A stretch of 64,000 bases of DNA from contig OZ246981.1 in NCBI GenBank assembly GCA_965232455.1, positions 1,302,001 through 1,366,000 on the forward strand. The letters run 5' to 3'. Origin of the DNA: JBFGFX01 sp965232455. Its GTDB lineage: Bacteria; Pseudomonadota; Gammaproteobacteria; Steroidobacterales; Woeseiaceae. The translations under genes were made by a program, and so were the position numbers. The stretch's first letter is position 1. Every line of letters begins with the position of its first letter. The notes under the pieces were generated by a model. The model was not told the origin of the DNA. It made no database searches and saw only the letters and a list, made by a program, of their open reading frames with translations. Below, piece by piece: positions 43,942 through 52,891 of the stretch.

Positions 43942-45219
43942 TTACCTGACGGCGGACGCGGCAATTGCCGAGCCGGTCAGACGTTCGATTTCGATGGAAT
44001 TTCGGTGGGCGTCGATCGCCGCGACGAGTGCGGCTGTGCGGGCGTTGAGCGCCTCATCCTGCGCGCTTCGGAGCTCGAGGTAACCGTAACGGCCGGCCTC
44101 GTAGGCGCGCTCGGTTTCGCGCAGGGCGCGTTCGACGCGAGGCAGGATGTCGTCTCGCAACGACGTCGCCACGTGGAGACTGTGCTGTAGTTCCTGATAG
44201 ACCTGGAACAACGTGGTCTCGATCCTGACGCGCTCCGCACGCCGATTGGCGTCGGTCATCGCGAGGGCCGCGCGTGTTTCGGCAATACGTCCCTCGTTGC
44301 GGTTGCGCGTGGTCAGCGGAATGGTGATGCCGGCAACCAAGGCCTGGTCGCCTGTCTGCTCGAAATGCCGCACGCCGGCGCTGACCCGCCAATTCGGTTT
44401 CGCGCGGGATTCAGCGAGTCGGACTTCGGCTTCCCTCACGCGCCGTTCGCTGAGGTAACGAGTCAGGTCGGGGTTCTGATCCACGCGCTCACGCAGCCGC
44501 TCGTATGAGACGGGGTTGGGCAGTGCCGTACCATCACCTTGTACGCGCTTGAATTCCGGGTCGGTATTGCCCCATTGCGCGGCGAGCCGCCGCAGCGAGG
44601 TCACCAGTTCGTGTTCATGCTCTTCGAGGGTCAATCGCCGTTCCGCCAGCACCACTTCGGCTCTGGCCAGGTCGGCAGCCGGGGTCCGGCCCGCCTGAAC
44701 CCGATTGCGAATCGCTTCGACGGTTTGCTGCGCGAACCGGACGGCGTCCTCCGCTTGCTGCAAGAGTCCCTGATCCTCCAAACAGACCAGGTAGAGCCGC
44801 GCCGTTTCCGCGGCCGCGTCCAACCGTTCGATCTGCGCGTCCGATTCGAGCAAGGTCAAACCGGCCCGGGTTACGTCGACGCGGCGCTCCCGCTTGCCGC
44901 GTTCGAGGACCCAGAAAAGGCTGAGCGTCGTCTCGGTACTTTCGACCCCGGAAAACGGGCCGGTGCCGGCGGCATTCTCCACAAACAAGTCGAGTTGCGG
45001 ATTGGGACGCAATCCGGCTTGCTGGATTCGACCGCGCTGCGAGTCGAGCTGGTAACCGAAAGCGACGAGGTCGGGGTTACGCTCGAGCGTGTAAGCGATC
45101 GACTGCTCCAGCGTAACCGTCTCGTCGTCGGTCGACGCAAACGAAGCAGTAATTGTGGCGCCTAACATTGTCAACCAGGCGGCAGTGAACAAAGCACGGG
45201 CCGCGAGTCTTGCCCACAT
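43942..45219 (-). CDS. czcC: TolC-like outer-membrane factor, CzcC type
   Basis: 425 residues from MWARLAARALFTAAWLTMLG, a signal peptide; GGAGA lies 8 bases before this ATG, so the reading from 45243 is not preferred. Two OEP repeats of long helices (ESDAQIERLDAAAETARLYL, LVTSLRRLAAQWGNTDPEFK, RVERALRETERAYEAGRYGY) form the trimeric tunnel. The stop codon is almost joined to the czcB start region. Outer membrane. Confidence 0.91.
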   Translation of the reverse strand: MWARLAARALFTAAWLTMLGATITASFASTDDETVTLEQSIAYTLERNPDLVAFGYQLDSQRGRIQQAGLRPNPQLDLFVENAAGTGPFSGVESTETTLSLFWVLERGKRERRVDVTRAGLTLLESDAQIERLDAAAETARLYLVCLEDQGLLQQAEDAVRFAQQTVEAIRNRVQAGRTPAADLARAEVVLAERRLTLEEHEHELVTSLRRLAAQWGNTDPEFKRVQGDGTALPNPVSYERLRERVDQNPDLTRYLSERRVREAEVRLAESRAKPNWRVSAGVRHFEQTGDQALVAGITIPLTTRNRNEGRIAETRAALAMTDANRRAERVRIETTLFQVYQELQHSLHVATSLRDDILPRVERALRETERAYEAGRYGYLELRSAQDEALNARTAALVAAIDAHRNSIEIERLTGSAIAASAVR

Positions 45220-45314
45220 AATGGCATCTCCACCACACCGCAAACGGTATGGATTCCGAATAGACAGGGCTGCGAGCAGCTACGGCTGCCCGATCAGCGG
45301 AACGTCGAATCTAT

Positions 45315-45686
45315 TCAGATGAGGGCCGGGGGTGCTCTCAAGGGTGGGCGCCAACGGAGATGTTTACTGTTTACCGGAGCCGGTTCAGGCGGGATCGGAT
45401 GCACCTGCCAGGCGGCTGTAAACGCAAAGTGCGTAATCGCCGGGGCCGTAGCGTGAACGTCAGACTTCGTCTTGGTGAACGACGATGGCGCCGGCTCGCT
45501 GACCGAAACGTCCGCGTGTGAGCCGTCGTCGGCGTGATCGGACGAAAACGCCGGTTGGAGCTGCGCCCCGTGAGTCACGCCGTCATCGTGCTTTCCGACT
45601 TTTGCATGCAGATGCACGTCGCTCATCTGCACGGTGAGCAGCGAGAGGCACGCAATGACGAGAGTGGTTACGGCGGACGGACGCAT
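45315..45686 (-). CDS. His-rich exported protein heading the metal-efflux operon (CzcI-like)
   Basis: 123 residues: signal-like MRPSAVTTLVIACLSLLTVQ, then His-rich MSDVHLHAKVGKHDDGVTHG and FSSDHADDGSHADV, ending HPIPPEPAPVNSKHLRWRPP. Small His-rich proteins of this kind often precede czcCBA genes and tune metal handling. No ribosome site: the -10 at 45693-45698 puts transcription start at about the ATG, so the mRNA may be leaderless. Confidence 0.75.
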   Translation of the reverse strand: MRPSAVTTLVIACLSLLTVQMSDVHLHAKVGKHDDGVTHGAQLQPAFSSDHADDGSHADVSVSEPAPSSFTKTKSDVHATAPAITHFAFTAAWQVHPIPPEPAPVNSKHLRWRPPLRAPPALI

Positions 45687-45692
45687 GGCGGC

Positions 45693-45720
45693 ACTATAAC
45701 AATTCCGGACCGGCGGTCAA
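45693..45720 (-). promoter_or_regulatory. Promoter of the metal-efflux operon
   Basis: TTGACC (45720-45715), 16-base spacer, TATAGT (45698-45693), leftward. The start point would fall at or within a base or two of the ATG at 45686, giving leaderless or almost leaderless mRNA. No operator dyad was seen. Confidence 0.55.
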
Positions 45721-45829
45721 CTACGCAAAAATACGAACGGCGCCCTGCCAAGTTGGATATAGAAGCCGTCTATCTCGCTGTCCATGACAACGGTTCCTGC
45801 ACTGCGTCGGCCGACGATTCGCGAGTCGT

Positions 45830-47416
45830 CTAGTGATCGTTGTTCGACGCCTGATACAGCGAGCCGACGATCCGTTCCACGATCGTGGCCATCATCATCG
45901 CCGAGCTCGTATAAAACCCCGGGCCCCATAGGAACATGTTTGCGACGTACACGTTTCTTGCGCCGGCTGCCCGGAAACTCGACATTTCGACGGCCGCACC
46001 CGGCGCCTCGACGCCGTCCCGCCGGTACGGCTGCAGTAGTCCGTTTTCGACCAGGCTCCGGGTGAGCGGCGATTGCTCCGGGCTCGTGACGTCGCGGTTG
46101 GTGGCGCCGGTTGCGTTGACCAGCACCGTTGCGATCTCGGAACCGTGTTGATGCTCAATTTCAAACGCACTGCCGTCGCTCAGCAAACCGGTCCCCGTTA
46201 CGCCGGCGATCACGGACAAGCGTCCCGCCCGATGGAGCGCGAGGAGTTTCTCTCCCGTCGATGCCGGGCACGGCGCGGCGTAGCTGAGTACGGTCGTCTC
46301 GAATGTCCTGCGATACGCGACTTCATCCTTCGAGGTCAGCAGCCGTTCGGCAAACGCGTCCCAGACGTCTATCATCGCATCGGCATAGAGGTCGACCAGG
46401 AAGTTGGCGTGTCCAGGACCGGCTGCCGATCTGATGGCCTCGTCCAGCAGCCCGCCGGCTTTCTCGTTGACGTCCGATTGCGTCGTGCAGCGCCGATAAG
46501 GACACAGCACGTCGTCCCAGGCGATCGCGGCGCCGCGCTCGTCGGCTTCGGCGCGAATGAGGTCACCCACGGCGGCAAGCGTCATCCCGGAAGGTTCCGA
46601 CGCGCGCCGCAGGTTTTCCAGCGTAAATTTCCGGCGGTCGACGGCGGCCGGGAGGGACGACTGTATCGCTTTCAACCGGCCGGATCTCGAGCACAGCACG
46701 ACCCTGCGACCGTTGCCGCCGGACACGAACTTGAGATCGCCGTTGTCGGCTCGAACGAACTCGCATCCGGTGTCTGACGAAAACAGGCGATTGACGACAT
46801 CGTAGGCGCTGAGGGAGGTCCCGAGAACGTGAACAGTCGCGTCCGCGGCCAAATCGTCCAGCTCGGACGACATGATATGGGTGGCTATGTAAGTCGCCGC
46901 CGCCGAACCCGACGAATGTCGGACGACGTCTCGGTCCGGGCATCGACCCGTCGAAAGAATGGCGGCGTCAACGAGCATCTCATTGCCGCGCCACCCTACC
47001 CGCACCCGTCCATCATTGTCTTCTGCAACCGACGTCGCCTCGAATGGGATGAGGTTTACCTTGATTCCCTTGATAGCCGCCACCGTCCGGGTGGTCGCGA
47101 ACGCGTCTTTCAGGAACTCGCCGAACAGGGCGCGGGGAAAATGTCCTTTGGGATCGAAATCCGTTCCGACGCCGCGCCGGTTCTCGAGCCACGCTACGAA
47201 CGCACGCCGGTTGTCGGGAACGAGGCACATGGTGTCGGCGGTGTTGTTGATCAGATAATCAGGACACTCGTCCACCTGGTACGGATAACCCGGCCCGAAC
47301 TCACCGCTGGCCTCGAACACGGAAATTTCCCGAACCGGCGCACGATCGACCAATTGGAAAAAGGCGCTGGTGCCGGTGAATCCGCAACCGATGATTGCGA
47401 CGTGCTTGGGATGCAA
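45830..47416 (-). CDS. FAD/NAD(P)-binding protein (COG4529-like)
   Basis: 528 residues. Dinucleotide motif VAIIGCGFTGTSAFFQ at the start; the FAD-NAD(P)-binding signature follows (FGPGYPYQVDECPDYLINNT, FVAWLENRRG), with NATGATNRDV near the C-terminus. Members are soluble flavoproteins, some hydroxyacylglutathione- or lysine/ornithine-hydroxylase-related, mostly uncharacterised. The end is SSAMMMATIVERIVGSLYQA. No partner genes. Confidence 0.85.
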   Translation of the reverse strand: MHPKHVAIIGCGFTGTSAFFQLVDRAPVREISVFEASGEFGPGYPYQVDECPDYLINNTADTMCLVPDNRRAFVAWLENRRGVGTDFDPKGHFPRALFGEFLKDAFATTRTVAAIKGIKVNLIPFEATSVAEDNDGRVRVGWRGNEMLVDAAILSTGRCPDRDVVRHSSGSAAATYIATHIMSSELDDLAADATVHVLGTSLSAYDVVNRLFSSDTGCEFVRADNGDLKFVSGGNGRRVVLCSRSGRLKAIQSSLPAAVDRRKFTLENLRRASEPSGMTLAAVGDLIRAEADERGAAIAWDDVLCPYRRCTTQSDVNEKAGGLLDEAIRSAAGPGHANFLVDLYADAMIDVWDAFAERLLTSKDEVAYRRTFETTVLSYAAPCPASTGEKLLALHRAGRLSVIAGVTGTGLLSDGSAFEIEHQHGSEIATVLVNATGATNRDVTSPEQSPLTRSLVENGLLQPYRRDGVEAPGAAVEMSSFRAAGARNVYVANMFLWGPGFYTSSAMMMATIVERIVGSLYQASNNDH

Positions 47417-47510
47417 CGATAGTCTCCTGGGTAGGGACGAGGGCCGCCGGTTTTTCTCGAGCTTCCTGCCGTTTGCTCACCGTCCGATGCCAACCGCAGC
47501 CGGTATTACC

Positions 47511-47975
47511 CTATTCGTTCGTTTTCGACTGCGAAATCAGGACCGTGGTGGTTTCTTTCAAAGTGGACAGGGATATCAGCGATTCGGTGGACGTCACCGC
47601 CTTGAGCGGCTTTACCGCATCCTGCATAAACGACTGCATGGCATCGGTGTTGGCGACCCGGATTTTCGCCAGGTACGAATGGGCGCCGCTGATGTGATGG
47701 AGTTCCAGCACCTCCGGCCGACCCTCCAGCGCCGCCGCTGCTTCCGCCTCGCCGTCGTACGCCATGTCGATCAGAATAAACGCGCAAAGACCCGCCCCGA
47801 CCCTGGCGGGGTCGAGCACACCGCGCCATTCACGAACGACCCCGGACTCGACGAGTCGGCGGACGCGTTCGTTGGCCGTTGACACCGAAACACCCACGGC
47901 CTCGGCAATGTCCGTACTCGATATTCGACCGTCGTCCTGTACGATTCCGCATATTTTCCGGTCAATGTCATCCAT
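47511..47975 (-). CDS. Lrp/AsnC-family regulator
   Basis: 154 residues with an N-terminal HTH (MDDIDRKICGIVQDDGRISS, AVGVSVSTANERVRRLVESG) and a RAM ligand domain (FILIDMAYDGEAEAAAALEG, VLELHHISGAHSYLAKIRVA). Amino-acid or related sensing is typical. It lies 95 bases before the FAD protein gene. AT-rich dyads just upstream may be its own operator. Confidence 0.9.
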   Translation of the reverse strand: MDDIDRKICGIVQDDGRISSTDIAEAVGVSVSTANERVRRLVESGVVREWRGVLDPARVGAGLCAFILIDMAYDGEAEAAAALEGRPEVLELHHISGAHSYLAKIRVANTDAMQSFMQDAVKPLKAVTSTESLISLSTLKETTTVLISQSKTNE

Positions 47976-47984
47976 TCCGGATAT

Positions 47985-48026
47985 TTTATCGAATAATTGA
48001 TAATATTCAACAATATTTACGATAAA
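47985..48026. promoter_or_regulatory. Candidate Lrp autoregulatory region
   Basis: AT-rich segment upstream of the lrp-like gene holding outer arms TTTATCG and CGATAAA and inner TTGA/TCAA arms with slightly different centres. Such nested AT-rich dyads fit Lrp-type binding, but the assignment is inference. Confidence 0.3.
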
Positions 48027-48119
48027 TCCAGAGCGCCGACCAATCTGCCGTCCTTTGAGGCGCTGCCTCGACGCTCCGTTTAAGGGGCAACAAAACCGAG
48101 ACGATCCGACGATCGCCGA

Positions 48120-48797
48120 CTAGGCGTCGATCCCGTGATCACCGGTCCGTACGAGCCCGCTTTCGTAGGCGAATACGACCGCCTGGGCCCGATCGCGAAG
48201 ACCGAGTTTGGAAAGAATGCTGGATACGTGAGATTTCACGGTCGTGGCGCCAATGAACAGCGCCGCCGAGATCTCCGCGTTGTTGAGGCCTTTGGCGATT
48301 GCCTCCAGCACCTCGCGCTCGCGCCCGGTCAGCTCTCCCAGGCGGGAGGACAGGGTTGTATCGACGGCGAGTTGCTTGGCAAACCGACCGATGAGGCGCC
48401 GGGTAATCGAGGGTGAAAGCAACGCGCCGCCGTCAGCCACCGCGCGCACGGCCGTTATGAGTTCTTCCGGCGGGATATCTTTGAGCACGAAGCCGCTTGC
48501 ACCGGCCCGCAACGCCTTGTAAACGTATTCGTCGGGATCGAAAGTCGTCAGAATCAGCACGCGCACCGGCCAGTCCGCGTCCTCGATTATCCTGGCGGTT
48601 GCCTCCAGCCCGTCCATTTCCGGCATGCGGATGTCCATCAGGACAACGTCCGGGCGATGGATTCGAGCCGCTTCCACCGCTTCCAGCCCGGTCCCCGCCT
48701 GAGCGACGACTTCGATGTCGTGCTGGTGTTCGAGAACCATCGCAAAACCGCCGCGAACGAGCGCCTGATCATCGACAACGGCAACGCGAATACTCAT
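48120..48797 (-). CDS. NarL/LuxR-type response regulator
   Basis: 225 residues. Receiver domain with D10/D11 region VAVVDDQALVRG, phospho-acceptor D55 in VVLMDIRMPEMDG, and Lys in GFVLKDIPPEE. C-terminal LuxR HTH (LTGREREVLEAIAKGLNNAE, TTVKSHVSSILSKLGLRDRA). Overlaps the upstream kinase gene by ATGA, so the two are co-translated. Target unknown; no genes nearby suggest one. Confidence 0.95.
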   Translation of the reverse strand: MSIRVAVVDDQALVRGGFAMVLEHQHDIEVVAQAGTGLEAVEAARIHRPDVVLMDIRMPEMDGLEATARIIEDADWPVRVLILTTFDPDEYVYKALRAGASGFVLKDIPPEELITAVRAVADGGALLSPSITRRLIGRFAKQLAVDTTLSSRLGELTGREREVLEAIAKGLNNAEISAALFIGATTVKSHVSSILSKLGLRDRAQAVVFAYESGLVRTGDHGIDA

Positions 48798-50002
48798 CGG
48801 TCTTCCTCCGAAACCGGCAGGCGTGCGGTCACGGAGAACCCGCCGCCGGGCAGCGACTGCGTTTCGAGACTCCCGCCAAGCAGCTGAGCCCGCTCACGCA
48901 TCCCGGCGACCCCGTGCCCCGAACCCGGCAGAGTCGTCGCGCCGCGTCCATCGTCCTGCACTCGGATTGTAATGCCGCGATCGTCGCTACGGATAGACAC
49001 CTCCGCTCGCGCCTTCGGTCCGGCATGTTTGAGCACGTTCGTCAACGCCTCCTGGACGATGCGATAAACGGAAAGGTCAACGCGCGCCGGCAGCTCGGCG
49101 TCAAGGCCTTCGAGTTCGAGTGAGACCTCCAGTCCGGCTCGTTTCAAGTCTTCGACGAGTCGGGGAATGTCCGAGCATCCCGGCTGCGGACCCAGCTCGT
49201 TGCTCTCGACGTCGGGCCGCAACACCCCCACCAGGTGGCGCAACTCACCGAGCGCCTGTCGACCGGCCTCCTCTACCGACGTCATGGCGCGCGCGGCGGT
49301 CGACGGATCCTTGCCGACGACCGTTTTGGCGGCGCCAGCCTGCACGGTCATCAGGCTGACCTGGTGAGCGACAATGTCGTGCAATTCCCGGGCGATCCTC
49401 GTGCGTTCCTCGGCCACGGCCTTTTCGGCCTCGGCCAATTGTTCACGTTCGAGCTGAGCGGCACGCTCCTGCAGTAGCCTCAGATATTCGCCGCGACCGC
49501 GCACGCGTCTTCCGACGTACCATACGACGAACGCCATCAGCAGCGCCAAGCCGTCCTGCGACGACGAGTCGCCAATCAGAAACTCGCTGATCGCCAACAG
49601 CGCGATTGCGGCGCAAACGCCGACGTAACTCTTCCTGTTGTCGTCCGAATATCGGCCGATGCTGTAGAGCGAGATCACCAGCGCAAATATCGGACCGTCC
49701 AGATAACCGCTCACCATCGATACCGCCGACGCGGCCAGCACAATCCAGTGTACGGCCTCCGGCTTCTTTCGCCTACGAACGAGCGCCGCGTTTCCCGCCA
49801 AAAAAAGAACGAACGCGCCAAACGGCAACGTTCCGGCGGCGGATTCGTCGGCGGCGCCGGGAGACCAGAACGAGATCGTCAACGCGAAGGCAATCAACGC
49901 GAGAACGGTGTCCGCGCTGCGAGGCCAGCGCGCGAACGGCCCCCGAAACGGCTGCCAGCTCTCTGCCGCGGGCGCATCGGCGTTTTGTGTCCCCTGATTC
50001 AC
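48794..50002 (-). CDS. DesK/NarX-type sensor histidine kinase
   Basis: 402 residues. About four to six membrane helices (31-160), coiled coil 175-200, HisKA_3 box with H208 in IARELHDIVAHQVSLMTV, and ATPase part with DDGRGATTLPGSGHGVAGMR. Membrane sensor for the NarL-type regulator at 48120; the signal is unknown. Divergent from the DUF2306 gene, which may be a target. Confidence 0.93.
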   Translation of the reverse strand: MNQGTQNADAPAAESWQPFRGPFARWPRSADTVLALIAFALTISFWSPGAADESAAGTLPFGAFVLFLAGNAALVRRRKKPEAVHWIVLAASAVSMVSGYLDGPIFALVISLYSIGRYSDDNRKSYVGVCAAIALLAISEFLIGDSSSQDGLALLMAFVVWYVGRRVRGRGEYLRLLQERAAQLEREQLAEAEKAVAEERTRIARELHDIVAHQVSLMTVQAGAAKTVVGKDPSTAARAMTSVEEAGRQALGELRHLVGVLRPDVESNELGPQPGCSDIPRLVEDLKRAGLEVSLELEGLDAELPARVDLSVYRIVQEALTNVLKHAGPKARAEVSIRSDDRGITIRVQDDGRGATTLPGSGHGVAGMRERAQLLGGSLETQSLPGGGFSVTARLPVSEEDR

Positions 50003-50269
50003 GGGAAATCACCGCAGACGCGCGCCGCGCCCGCTCGCCGGTATCCGTTGCTCATTGGAGCACTGTAGATCATCTCGACGAGTACTGTCACCCGGTCGCG
50101 GCCGTCGTGTCATCCACGGCCCGGACGAATTCCCCGGGGAAAATCTCCTCCTCCGGTCGGAGTAGGAAATGGTCCCACAGGCCGATGTCGGCCGCGACGA
50201 CGTGCCCTATCTTCGTTCCCATCACGTTAATCCGAATCGATCGTCCAATCGCCGCGCAGGAGACAGTGT

Positions 50270-51094
50270 ATGACTGAGGCTGTAATGAATCGCTGGCCGG
50301 CGTCGCCGTCGTTACCGAACACCGCCTTGAAAGCCGCGGCAACGTGCTGGTTCGTGGTGGCCGCGTTGGGCCACTGGATTTTCACGGCGTATGTCTTGGG
50401 CTATTACGGCCCGCTGCTCTTCGGGCGGGGCCTCGAAGCGCTTGGCGACACCCATCTACCGAACGGGTTCGTGCCCGGCGAACCCCTGGGCAACGCCGCG
50501 GTCGCCGCCCACCTGCTTTTGGCGGTCGTCCTCATGGGCGGCGGGCCGCTGCAGCTGATCCCCCGGATTCGCGCGCGGCTACCGAGTTTCCATCGCTGGC
50601 TCGGGCGGACATACCTTCTGGCCGCCGTGGCCAGCGCCGCCGCGGGCCTCTACATGGTGTGGAGCCGCGGAACGCTTGGCGGCGTGTTGAACGAAATCGC
50701 TCTCTCGCTCGACGCCGTCCTCATCATCGTTTTTGCAGCCATTGCGGTTCGTTATGCGATCGCCCGCGATATCGCCAATCATCGCCGCTGGGCCCTCCGG
50801 CTGTTCATGGTCGTGGGCGGCGTTTGGTTTTACCGGGTCGGCCTGTCGGGTTGGGTGTTCGTGACCGGCGGCGCCGGCGTCGACTTCGAGACGTTTTCCG
50901 GGCCGTTCATCGATTTTTTGGGTTTCGGCCAATACCTCGTGCCGTTGGCCGTTCTCGAACTCTACTTCCGCACGTTGGACCGCGCCAGCGCGCCCGGCCG
51001 GATTGCGATGGCGGCCGGTCTCTCCGTATTGACAGTCGCCATGGGCGTCGGAATTTTCGCGGCAAGCGCCGGTATGTGGCTACCACGCATTTAG
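50270..51094 (+). CDS. DUF2306 membrane protein
   Basis: 274 residues with about seven helices. DUF2306 pattern: AAHLLLAVVLMGGGPLQLIP, FHRWLGRTYLLAAVASAAAG, GVLNEIALSLDAVLIIVFAA, IANHRRWALRLFMVVGG. AGGAGACAG precedes the ATG. His residues in FHRW and NHRRW could bind heme or a metal. Role unknown; divergent from the sensor kinase gene. Confidence 0.85.
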   Translation: MTEAVMNRWPASPSLPNTALKAAATCWFVVAALGHWIFTAYVLGYYGPLLFGRGLEALGDTHLPNGFVPGEPLGNAAVAAHLLLAVVLMGGGPLQLIPRIRARLPSFHRWLGRTYLLAAVASAAAGLYMVWSRGTLGGVLNEIALSLDAVLIIVFAAIAVRYAIARDIANHRRWALRLFMVVGGVWFYRVGLSGWVFVTGGAGVDFETFSGPFIDFLGFGQYLVPLAVLELYFRTLDRASAPGRIAMAAGLSVLTVAMGVGIFAASAGMWLPRI

Positions 51095-51259
51095 GGTCGA
51101 TCCAATGAAGAAAGTACACCTAGAAGATCAACGCCGCTATTCGTTTTACACAGCGCTGATTCCAACTGCGGACATTCATAACCGGAAACCTCTGGTACCG
51201 GCTCATCTCCTCCGAATGGACGGTGAGTTGCCCCCCATCTCAGATTAGGAGCTGGACTC

Positions 51260-52363
51260 ATGAAACTCCGTTACAAAGTTACGGGCGGGATTGTGCTGTT
51301 CGTGGTGGCTGCACTCTCATCGCTTGCCGTCGTTTTGAGCCACAACTCACCGTGCGAACCCGCGCCCGCGCTCGCTAGCGGGGTCCAACAGATGCAAGCC
51401 GTCGTTTCCCGCTGTTACGGTCCGCCCGACGTTCTTACGCTTGAGCGTGTCGAAAAACCGACTGTTTCGGACAACGACGTCCTCGTAAAGGTTCGGGCAG
51501 CCTCCGTCAACCCGCTGGACTGGCACTACATGCGGGGCTCGCCATACCTCATGCGCCTGATGTCCGGTCTGGGGTCGCCAGACGATGTTTCCGTGGGCGT
51601 CGACTTTTCGGGAGTCGTCGAGGCTGTTGGGGAAAACGTCGAACGCTTCGAGCCTGGTGACGAGGTGTTTGGAGCGAGAGGCGGCGCTTTTTCGGAGTAT
51701 GTCATCATTCCCGAAGATCGAGCCATTGTATTGAAACCGGCCAACGTGAGCTTCGAGCAAGCCGCCGCCGTGCCTATAGCCGCAACGACGGCGTTACAGG
51801 CGCTCCGCGACGCGGGCGGGATCGAGGCAGGACAAAAAGTGTTGATCAACGGCGCGTCAGGGGGCGTCGGCACGTTTGCCGTTCAGATTGCGAAGTCGTT
51901 CGGCGCCGAGGTAACCGGCGTCTGCAGCACCCGAAACGTAGAAATGGTTCGCTCGATCGGCGCGGACCGCGTTTTTGACTACACCCGGGAGGACTACACA
52001 CAAAGTGGGCAACGTTTCGATCTGATCATCGACAACGTCGGCAATCACTCCTTTGCGAAAAACCGGCACGCGCTGAACCCCGACGGCCTTCTCGTGATCG
52101 TCGGGGCTCAGAAAGGTGACTGGATTGCGCCTTTCATGGGCTTGATAAAAGCGTTCATGGTTTCGCCGTTCATCGACCAGGAGTTTGACTCGATACTGGC
52201 GAGACTGACGCAGGAAGACCTGACGCTCCTGGCCAATCTCATGGAGTCCGGGACGGTTACTCCGGTCATCGACAGGCGCTATTCCCTCACCGAGGTGCCG
52301 GAAGCCCTCCGGTATTCGGAAACCGGACGCGCAAGAGGAAAGATAATCATCAGTCTCGAATAA
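51260..52363 (+). CDS. Membrane-anchored MDR (quinone-oxidoreductase-like) enzyme
   Basis: 367 residues. An N-terminal helix (VTGGIVLFVVAALSSLAVVL, about 8-27) precedes a medium-chain dehydrogenase: QAVVSRCYGPPDVLTLERVE, VDFSGVVEAVGENVERFEPG, and nucleotide site LINGASGGVGTFAVQIAKSF. No structural-zinc cysteines. The helix is unusual for this family: it may be a signal peptide or anchor, which would put the NADPH site outside. AGGAG precedes the ATG at the N-terminus with the helix, so the extension is real at DNA level. Confidence 0.87.
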   Translation: MKLRYKVTGGIVLFVVAALSSLAVVLSHNSPCEPAPALASGVQQMQAVVSRCYGPPDVLTLERVEKPTVSDNDVLVKVRAASVNPLDWHYMRGSPYLMRLMSGLGSPDDVSVGVDFSGVVEAVGENVERFEPGDEVFGARGGAFSEYVIIPEDRAIVLKPANVSFEQAAAVPIAATTALQALRDAGGIEAGQKVLINGASGGVGTFAVQIAKSFGAEVTGVCSTRNVEMVRSIGADRVFDYTREDYTQSGQRFDLIIDNVGNHSFAKNRHALNPDGLLVIVGAQKGDWIAPFMGLIKAFMVSPFIDQEFDSILARLTQEDLTLLANLMESGTVTPVIDRRYSLTEVPEALRYSETGRARGKIIISLE

Positions 52364-52409
52364 AGCCGGCGAACTGCCAGGGCGTGTACTCAGAAACACC
52401 GGAAGCGCG

Positions 52410-52805
52410 TCAAAACCACATGTCCTTCACCTTCCGACTGTCCCGCGGAAGTTCCGTGAAGCTGTCGTGCCCCTCGAAGTGACGGATTGGAATTTCGCTG
52501 ATCGGCGAGGGGTCGGACATTCGCATGTTTACGGCGGCTCCCTTGCGCCCGTTTTCGTCCCCGGAGCTTACAACGTAGTGCGTGACACATCCGCAAATGG
52601 CGCAGAAGTAAAAACAAATGTCCCCGCTATCGCGACGCCGATACGTACTTGTTGGCCCCGTAGTTTGAATGTCGCGGCCAATGTACCCGTAGGCCCACAG
52701 GGCGCCGTAGCGCCGACAAATTGTGCAATTGCACGCCGTGACCGACTCTGGCAACGTATCGAGTGTCCAGTGAACTTCGCCGCAGTGGCAGTTTCCGGTC
52801 AACAT
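52410..52805 (-). CDS. GFA-family protein (formaldehyde-activating-enzyme-like)
   Basis: 131 residues with the zinc-binding pattern NCHCGEVHW, ACNCTICRRYGALWAY and FYFCAICGCVTHYVV (CxC, CxxC, CxxCxC). The fold matches the GFA/CENP-V group; most are not true formaldehyde-activating enzymes, so the reaction is uncertain. GGAG lies before the ATG. Single gene. Confidence 0.88.
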   Translation of the reverse strand: MLTGNCHCGEVHWTLDTLPESVTACNCTICRRYGALWAYGYIGRDIQTTGPTSTYRRRDSGDICFYFCAICGCVTHYVVSSGDENGRKGAAVNMRMSDPSPISEIPIRHFEGHDSFTELPRDSRKVKDMWF

Positions 52806-52891
52806 ACACTGATCTCCGTGCTCGGCACCGTTGGTGATTTTAATGATACACGCGAGTTGCGCCCGGGGCAGCGCCGGGGAAGGTTTGATAA

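Noticed and set aside
50088..50342. Leftward ORF between the sensor kinase and DUF2306 genes
   Set aside because: It overlaps the DUF2306 start, has no ribosome site and its translation shows no fold-like pattern.
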